Below, piece by piece: positions 30,894 to 35,849 of a stretch of DNA of 35,849 bases; positions within the stretch are counted from its first letter, which is position 1, and each line of letters opens with the position of its first letter. This DNA comes from Deltaproteobacteria bacterium (GTDB taxonomy: Bacteria > Myxococcota_A > UBA9160 > UBA6930): the NCBI GenBank assembly GCA_029261775.1, contig JAJDAR010000073.1, positions 1-35,849 on the forward strand, written 5' to 3'. Made by a program: the position numbers and the translations under genes. The notes under the pieces are model-generated. The model saw nothing but the letters and a program-made list of their open reading frames with translations, did no database searches and was not told the origin of the DNA.

Positions 30894-33478
30894 TCGGCCC
30901 GGAACTCCAGCGCCTCGCCCGAGAGCCGCGCATCGGCGACGACCTTCGTGCCGGGCGGGAACTCGCCCTCGAGGATCTTCATCGCCAGCGGGTCCTGGAC
31001 CATGCGCTGGATCACCCGCTTGAGCGGCCGGGCGCCGTAGTGGGGGTCGTAGCCCTTGTCGGCGAGCAGCGTCTTGGCCTCCTCGGTGAGGGTCAGCTCC
31101 ACCTTCCGGTCGGCGAGCAGTGCGCGCACTCGCTCGAGCTGGATCTCGACGATCCGGCCGAGGTGCTCTCGGCGCAGCTGGTGGTACAGGATCACGTCGT
31201 CGACGCGGTTCAGGAACTCGGGCTTGAAGTGCGCCCGCAAGGCCTCCATCACCTGGCCTTCGGCCTCTGCCTCCTCGCCCTCGCGCATCTCGACCAGATA
31301 CTGGCTGCCGATGTTCGAGGTGAGGATCAGGACGGTGTTGCGGAAGTCGACCGTGCGGCCCTGGCCGTCGGTCAGGCGCCCGTCGTCCAGGATCTGGAGC
31401 AGGGCGTTGAAGACGTCGGGGTGAGCCTTCTCGATCTCGTCGAAGAGCACGACGCTGTAGGGCCGGCGCCGCACTGCCTCGGTCAGGTAGCCGCCCTCGT
31501 CGTAGCCGACGTAGCCGGGGGGCGCGCCGATCAGCCGTGAGACGGAGTGCTTCTCCATGAACTCGCTCATGTCGAGGCGGACCATGGCCTGCTCGTCGTC
31601 GAACAGGAAGTTCGCGAGGGTGCGCGCCGTCTCGGTCTTGCCAACGCCCGTCGGGCCCAGGAAGAGGAACGAGCCGATCGGCCGGTTCGGGTCCTGCAGC
31701 CCGGCGCGTGCGCGGCGCACTGCGTTCGAAACGGCCGTCAGCGCCTCGTCCTGACCGATCACCCGGCTCCGCAGCTCGTCCTCCATGTGGAGGAGCTTCT
31801 GCTGCTCGCCCTCGAGCATCTTGCTGACGGGGATGCCGGTCCACTTCGAGACGATCTCCGCGATCTCTTCGGTCGTGACCTCCTCGGTGAGCACCGAGCC
31901 GTCCTTCTGGAGGTCTTCGAGGTGGCTCCCTTCGCTCTCGAGGTCCTGCTCGAGCTGACGCAGCAGGCCGTACTGGATCTCTGCCGCCCGTTCGAGGTTG
32001 CCGCTGCGCTGTGCGCGCTGCAGCTCGGCCGAGAGCTCCTCGCGCTGCTCCTTGAGCTCGCGCACCTTCGAGATGGCCCCCTTCTCGTTCTCCCAGCGCG
32101 CCTGCAGCGCGCCGGCCTGATCCTGGATCTCGGCGATCTCCTGCCCCACGGCCTCGAGGCGCTCCGCGCTCGCCGGATCGGTCTCCTTCTTGAGCGCCTC
32201 GCGCTCGATCTCGAGCTGGGTCCGCTTGCGGAGCAGCTGGTCGAGCTCCTCGGGCATCGAGTCGATCTGGACGCGGACGCGGCTGGCGGCCCCGGCCACC
32301 AGGTCGATGGCCTTGTCCGGCAGGAAGCGGTCCGCGATGTAGCGGTGCGAGAGGCTCGCGGCGGCGACCAGCGCGGCGTCCTGGATGCGTACGCCGTGGT
32401 GCACCTCGTAGCGCTCCTTGAGCCCGCGCAGGATCGAGACGGTGTCCTCGACCGTCGGCTCTCCGACCATCACCGGCTGGAAGCGGCGCTCGAGCGCGGC
32501 GTCCTTCTCGACGTACTTGCGATACTCGTCGAGAGTCGTGGCGGCGACACAGCGGAGATCACCGCGGGCGAGGGCGGGCTTCAGCATGTTGGCCGCGTCG
32601 GCCGCGCCCTCGGCGGCACCGGCCCCGACGATCGTGTGCAGCTCGTCGATGAAGAGGATGATCTGGCCGTCCGCCTCCTGCACCTCGCGCAGCACGGCCT
32701 TCAGGCGGTCTTCGAACTCGCCGCGGTACTTCGAGCCCGCGATCATCGCGCCGATGTCGAGGGACACGACCCGCCGATCGAGCAGGCTCTCGGGGATGTC
32801 GCCCGCGACGATACGCTGGGCCAGGCCCTCCACGATGGCCGTCTTGCCCACTCCGGGCTCGCCGATCAGCACGGGGTTGTTCTTGGTGCGCCGCGAGAGC
32901 ACCTGGATGACGCGACGGATCTCCTCGTCGCGGCCGACCACGGGGTCGAGCTTGCCGGTCCGGGCGACGTCCGTGAGGTCCCGCCCGAACTTCGCGAGCG
33001 CCTGGTACTTCGACTCCGGATCCGGATCCGTCACCCGGGAGCTGCCGCGCACGGTCGCCAGGGCCTGCTCCACGGCGGCCCGGTCCACGCCGGCCTCGCG
33101 CAGGACACGGCCACAGTCGTCCTGCTTCTCTTCGACCAGCGCAAGCAGCAGGTGCTCGGTGGAGACGTACTCGTCCTTGCGGGCGTCGGCCTCGTCGAAG
33201 GACCGGTCCAGGACCCGCTGCAGGGACGGAGAGATCGTGGGCTGGCTGCCGCCGTGCACCTTGGGGAGCGCCTCGAGCAGCTGCTCGACGTCGGCTCCGA
33301 GCGCGTCGAGGGACACGCCGATCTTCTGGAGGATCGGCACCGTGCTGCCCTCGGCCTGGGCGAGCAACTCGCGCAGCAGGTGCGCCGGTGCGATCTGGTT
33401 GTGGCCGCGGCCCGTCGCCTGACTCTGGGCTTCGGACAGGGCCTCCTGGCTCTTCAGGGTGAGCTTGTCGAATCGCAT
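30887..33478 (-). CDS. clpB: ClpB disaggregase (Hsp100)
   Basis: 863 residues, normal for ClpB. The N-terminal Clp-N repeats (1-145) precede NBD1, with Walker A G-E-P-G-V-G-K-T at about 206 and Walker B I-L-F-I-D-E-L-H. The coiled M-domain (about 405-530, rich in E, K, Q and L) marks ClpB rather than ClpA or ClpC. NBD2 has G-P-T-G-V-G-K-T at about 609 and [10 protein letters not shown]. No I-G-L/F ClpP-binding loop is seen. It unfolds aggregated proteins with DnaK. The ATG lies 6 bases after a strong TTGCCA-N16-TAGGGT promoter, with no ribosome site. A sigma-32-like CTTGAA/CCCCAT pair is not visible. Confidence 0.97.
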   Translation of the reverse strand: MRFDKLTLKSQEALSEAQSQATGRGHNQIAPAHLLRELLAQAEGSTVPILQKIGVSLDALGADVEQLLEALPKVHGGSQPTISPSLQRVLDRSFDEADARKDEYVSTEHLLLALVEEKQDDCGRVLREAGVDRAAVEQALATVRGSSRVTDPDPESKYQALAKFGRDLTDVARTGKLDPVVGRDEEIRRVIQVLSRRTKNNPVLIGEPGVGKTAIVEGLAQRIVAGDIPESLLDRRVVSLDIGAMIAGSKYRGEFEDRLKAVLREVQEADGQIILFIDELHTIVGAGAAEGAADAANMLKPALARGDLRCVAATTLDEYRKYVEKDAALERRFQPVMVGEPTVEDTVSILRGLKERYEVHHGVRIQDAALVAAASLSHRYIADRFLPDKAIDLVAGAASRVRVQIDSMPEELDQLLRKRTQLEIEREALKKETDPASAERLEAVGQEIAEIQDQAGALQARWENEKGAISKVRELKEQREELSAELQRAQRSGNLERAAEIQYGLLRQLEQDLESEGSHLEDLQKDGSVLTEEVTTEEIAEIVSKWTGIPVSKMLEGEQQKLLHMEDELRSRVIGQDEALTAVSNAVRRARAGLQDPNRPIGSFLFLGPTGVGKTETARTLANFLFDDEQAMVRLDMSEFMEKHSVSRLIGAPPGYVGYDEGGYLTEAVRRRPYSVVLFDEIEKAHPDVFNALLQILDDGRLTDGQGRTVDFRNTVLILTSNIGSQYLVEMREGEEAEAEGQVMEALRAHFKPEFLNRVDDVILYHQLRREHLGRIVEIQLERVRALLADRKVELTLTEEAKTLLADKGYDPHYGARPLKRVIQRMVQDPLAMKILEGEFPPGTKVVADARLSGEALEFRAES

Positions 33479-33484
33479 GCGCGG

Positions 33485-33512
33485 ACCCTAAGCACACACC
33501 GCGCCATGGCAA
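33485..33512 (-). promoter_or_regulatory. promoter of clpB
   Basis: On the minus strand TTGCCA (33512-33507), a 16-base spacer and TAGGGT (33490-33485) form the strongest housekeeping-type promoter in the window. The ATG begins 6 bases after the -10, so the message would be leaderless. Confidence 0.6.
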
Positions 33513-33578
33513 ACGGCCGGGCCCGCGGGCGGGGCCCCGGGGGAATCCCCGAGGCCGCCGGGCCGGGTCGCAGCGGGC

Positions 33579-35075
33579 TCAGCCCGCGGGCTTGAGCGCG
33601 ACCAGCTGCTCGGATTCGCCGCGGCGGACCACCAGGATCGCGCCCGCCTTCTTCTCCGTGATCCGATCCCGGAAGGTCTTGATGTCGTCGACCCTGTGGC
33701 GATTCACCTCGACGATCAGATCGCCGCGCCGCAGGCCGGCCTCCTCCGCCGGGCTCTCGGGCTCGACGCCACTCACCACCACGCCCGCGGCCTCGTCGTC
33801 GACGCCGAGCCGCGCGGCGATCTCCGGGGTCAGGCGCTGCACGGCGAGGCCGTAGGAGCCGGTCTCCTCGTCCTCTCCGGGCTTGGAGGTCGACGCCACC
33901 TCGTCGCCGTCGAGGTCGGCGAGGCGCACGTTGAAGGTCTTCCGCTTGCCCTCGCGCACGACCACGACCTTGGCGTCGGTCCCGACCGGGGTCCCCGCCA
34001 CGAGCTTCGGGAGCTTCTCCATGCTCTCGACGGGCTTGCCGTTGAACTCGACGATCACGTCGTAGCGCTCGATGCCGGCCGCGGCCGCCGGGCTCTCGGG
34101 CTCGACCCCATCGACCAGCGCGCCCTCGCGTCCGTCGAGCTCGAGCAGCTCCTCGAACTTCTCGTCGACCGGCCGGATGCGGACTCCGAGGTAGCCGCGG
34201 GAGACGCGGCCCTTGGTCTCGAGCTGCGGCAGGATGCCCTTTGCGACGTTGATCGGCACGGCGAAGCCGATCGTGTTCGCCTGCGGATTGATGGCGGTGT
34301 TGATGCCCACGACCTCGCCGCGCAGGTTCAGCAGCGGGCCTCCCGAGTTGCCCGGATTGATGGCGGCATCGGTCTGGATGAAGTCGTCGAAGCGGCGCGT
34401 CTCGTCGCGATTGATCTGGCGATGCTTGGCGCTGACGATGCCCGCCGTGACGGTGTGCTCGAGCCCGAAGGGGTTGCCGATCGCCACGACCCAGTCGCCG
34501 GGCCGGATCCGGTCCGAGTCACCGAAGGGGAGGGCCTCGAGATCTTTCTTGGGCTCCACCTTGATGAGGGCCAGATCCGTCTTTGCGTCGCGCCCCACGA
34601 CCTCTGCTTCGAGCACGGAATCGTCGTTGAAATGCACTTCGATCTTGTCCACGTCTTCGACCACGTGGTTGTTGGTGACGATGTAGCCGTCCGAGCGGAT
34701 CACGAAGCCCGTGCCGAGCGCGGGCACGTTGCGCCCGCGGCCCTGGGGGATCCCGAAGAACTCCTCGAGGGGGTGGCGCGGCCCGCGCTGCGCCCCCAGC
34801 TTGCGCTTCGTCTGGATGTTCACGATCGCGGGCGACGCACGCTCCGCGAGATCGGCGAAGCTGCCGGGTGCTCCACCCGGAGGCGATACCGCATCGAGCG
34901 TTGCACCCTCCTGCCAGAGCGCCGGCTCGGACGCCGCGGTGTCGTTGCCTCGACCGAACAGGTCGACGGCCTGGGCGACGTTGTCTCGCACGTTGATGTG
35001 GACGTCGACGACACCCGCCGCCAGCAGAAGTCCGACGGCGAGGCCGAGGGTCAGGATCCAACGCAATCTTCGCAT
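33579..35075 (-). CDS. degP: Do-family periplasmic serine protease (DegP/DegQ-like)
   Basis: 498 residues. A signal peptide (M-R-R-L-R-W then a hydrophobic run to A-A-G) exports it. The trypsin-like domain holds the triad: His in T-N-N-H-V-V-E-D (about 138), Asp in K-T-D-L-A-L-I-K-V (about 168) and Ser in N-P-G-N-S-G-G-P-L (about 243). Two PDZ domains follow (about 296-385 and 410-490), each with a G-V-x-x-x-S-P-A-x-x-A-G motif. It degrades or refolds damaged periplasmic proteins. The start is supported by the signal peptide; GGAG lies 12 bases upstream. A second HtrA-like gene lies just upstream on the same strand, and clpB lies about 100 bases downstream, a loose protein-quality-control cluster. 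Confidence 0.93.
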   Translation of the reverse strand: MRRLRWILTLGLAVGLLLAAGVVDVHINVRDNVAQAVDLFGRGNDTAASEPALWQEGATLDAVSPPGGAPGSFADLAERASPAIVNIQTKRKLGAQRGPRHPLEEFFGIPQGRGRNVPALGTGFVIRSDGYIVTNNHVVEDVDKIEVHFNDDSVLEAEVVGRDAKTDLALIKVEPKKDLEALPFGDSDRIRPGDWVVAIGNPFGLEHTVTAGIVSAKHRQINRDETRRFDDFIQTDAAINPGNSGGPLLNLRGEVVGINTAINPQANTIGFAVPINVAKGILPQLETKGRVSRGYLGVRIRPVDEKFEELLELDGREGALVDGVEPESPAAAAGIERYDVIVEFNGKPVESMEKLPKLVAGTPVGTDAKVVVVREGKRKTFNVRLADLDGDEVASTSKPGEDEETGSYGLAVQRLTPEIAARLGVDDEAAGVVVSGVEPESPAEEAGLRRGDLIVEVNRHRVDDIKTFRDRITEKKAGAILVVRRGESEQLVALKPAG

Positions 35076-35113
35076 GGAAGGTCATCTCCGTGGCTCGCCA
35101 GGATCCGGCCCGT

Positions 35114-35176
35114 CCCCAGGGCAGGGGAGCGCGCCGGAGACCCTGGGGCCGAGCAGTAGGACGCTCTCGGGCGTCC
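35114..35176 (-). terminator. two hairpins between the HtrA-like genes
   Basis: GGACGC/GCGTCC (35159-35164 and 35171-35176) and CCCCAGGG/CCCTGGGG (35114-35121 and 35141-35148) are perfect inverted repeats in the 123-base gap. They may separate the two protease transcripts. Neither has a T tract. Confidence 0.35.
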
Positions 35177-35198
35177 GGGGGTTCCCCGCGCCTCGGTC

Positions 35199-35849
35199 TC
35201 AGGTGAGAGGGACGTTGACATGGTATCGGCGCGGACCCCTTCGAACCACGATCAGCGCGCGGAGCTGCCCCCGCAGGTCGACCACGGCGCGCCGCAGCTG
35301 GCCGGGATCGCCGAGAGGCCGCCCCGCCAGGGCCAGGATCCGGTCGCCGGCCTCGAAGCCCACCCGGGCGGCGCCGCTGCCCGGGCGGACCGCCGCGACC
35401 ACGAAGTGGCCCTCGGCCGGCTCCAGGCGCAAGCCCGTGAGCTGCTCGGCCAGGGCGACCACCGCGTCCCCTCCGATCTCGCTGGCGACGATCTCGACCG
35501 AGCGGGAGCGGCCCCCCCGGTGGACCACGAGCTCGTGTTTCTGGCCGGCTGTACTCCGCTCGAGCAGCTCGTAGACCTCGCGGGCGGAGCGGACCGGGCT
35601 TTCTCCCAGCCGGGTGATCACGTCGCCGCGCTGGACCGGCCCCCCGTGGGCCGGACCGTCGGGTCGGACCCGGTTGACGACGGCCCCGCGCAGGTCGTCG
35701 GGCAGGCCGAGCAGCTCCGAGAGCTTCGGATCGAGGTCCTGCAGGTCGAGCCCCAGCCAGACCGGCACGACCTCGCCCTTGGTGATCAGCTCGCGGACGA
35801 TGCGCTTGGCCACGTCGATGGGGATCGCGAAGCCGATGCCCTGGGCGCC
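35199..35849 (-). CDS. second HtrA-like protease, N-terminal part outside the window
   Basis: 217 codons are visible, open to the right edge. The first visible residues, G-I-G-F-A-I-P-I-D, are the end of an HtrA protease domain (the equivalent segment in the neighbouring protease is T-I-G-F-A-V-P-I-N). Two PDZ domains follow, the first with W-L-G-L-D-L-Q-D-L-D (about 32-41) and V-N-R-V-R-P-D-G-P-A, the second ending with the chain. The two proteases have similar architecture but diverged sequence, so this is probably an old paralogue rather than a recent duplication. The catalytic triad cannot be checked. Confidence 0.8.
   Translation of the reverse strand, partial: GAQGIGFAIPIDVAKRIVRELITKGEVVPVWLGLDLQDLDPKLSELLGLPDDLRGAVVNRVRPDGPAHGGPVQRGDVITRLGESPVRSAREVYELLERSTAGQKHELVVHRGGRSRSVEIVASEIGGDAVVALAEQLTGLRLEPAEGHFVVAAVRPGSGAARVGFEAGDRILALAGRPLGDPGQLRRAVVDLRGQLRALIVVRRGPRRYHVNVPLT

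Noticed and set aside
31547-33595. 682-codon plus-strand frame opposite clpB, and a similar one opposite the protease at 33696-35159
   Set aside because: Mirror frames of highly conserved genes, with no recognisable domain.

Overview
The window is very GC-rich (roughly 70 % by eye) and densely packed, with no gene-free stretch above 300 bases. It reads as ordinary chromosome of a Gram-negative bacterium: outer-membrane and SPOR-type proteins, two HtrA/Do proteases, a PEP-CTERM protein, a eukaryote-type Ser/Thr kinase fused to TPRs, and many short-chain dehydrogenases, TesB-like thioesterases and NTF2-fold proteins. This mix fits a former-deltaproteobacterial lineage (Myxococcota, Binatota or a Desulfobacterota relative). 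That is an inference; there is no rRNA or other phylogenetic marker to settle it. No insertion sequence, integrase, prophage or CRISPR array is visible.

Layout. 1-6.4 kb (+): a 5'-truncated SPOR/TPR/barrel envelope protein, a membrane-anchored ferredoxin-flavoprotein whose FAD domain looks circularly permuted, and a translationally coupled Sel1/ankyrin protein. 6.4-12.4 kb: a small secreted protein, TesB, a spermidine-synthase-like methyltransferase, two SDRs, a PEP-CTERM/LamG protein and an HDOD protein. 12.4-15.5 kb (-): an overlapping operon NTF2 - double GFA - GNAT, then an unknown 364-residue protein. 15.5-19.6 kb: a tiny protein, an ArsC-like selenoprotein with an in-frame UGA and a SECIS-like hairpin, a Gfo/Idh/MocA oxidoreductase, a SnoaL-like protein, a DUF1353 protein, an alpha/beta hydrolase and tRNA-Thr(CGU). 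19.7-25.8 kb: ilvE-trpS (+) facing a TPR-kinase and a DAHP synthase (-). The DAHP synthase is preceded by a short aromatic-rich leader peptide and a perfect intrinsic terminator, i.e. an attenuator. 25.9-27.6 kb: a thioesterase divergent from bfd-bfr, with an AT-rich palindromic operator between them. 27.7-30.8 kb: a SpoU-type 2'-O-methyltransferase and a Trm9/ALKBH8-like methyltransferase, divergent from an Elp3 homologue. 30.9-35.8 kb (-): clpB, a Do-family protease and a second, truncated HtrA.

The most interesting points are: the Elp3 + Trm9-like + 2'-O-methyltransferase cluster, which would make a bacterial mcm5U or mcm5Um wobble pathway; the selenoprotein, which conventional gene calling would break in two; the DAHP synthase attenuator; a bacterioferritin missing both ferroxidase histidines; a recurrent TAnnnT-N6-9-ATG arrangement suggesting leaderless transcription; three ~30-bp tandem repeats sitting on gene edges; and convergent gene pairs whose stop codons lie inside or against the arms of shared hairpins. 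Functions are read from sequence motifs recalled from memory; no database search was run.
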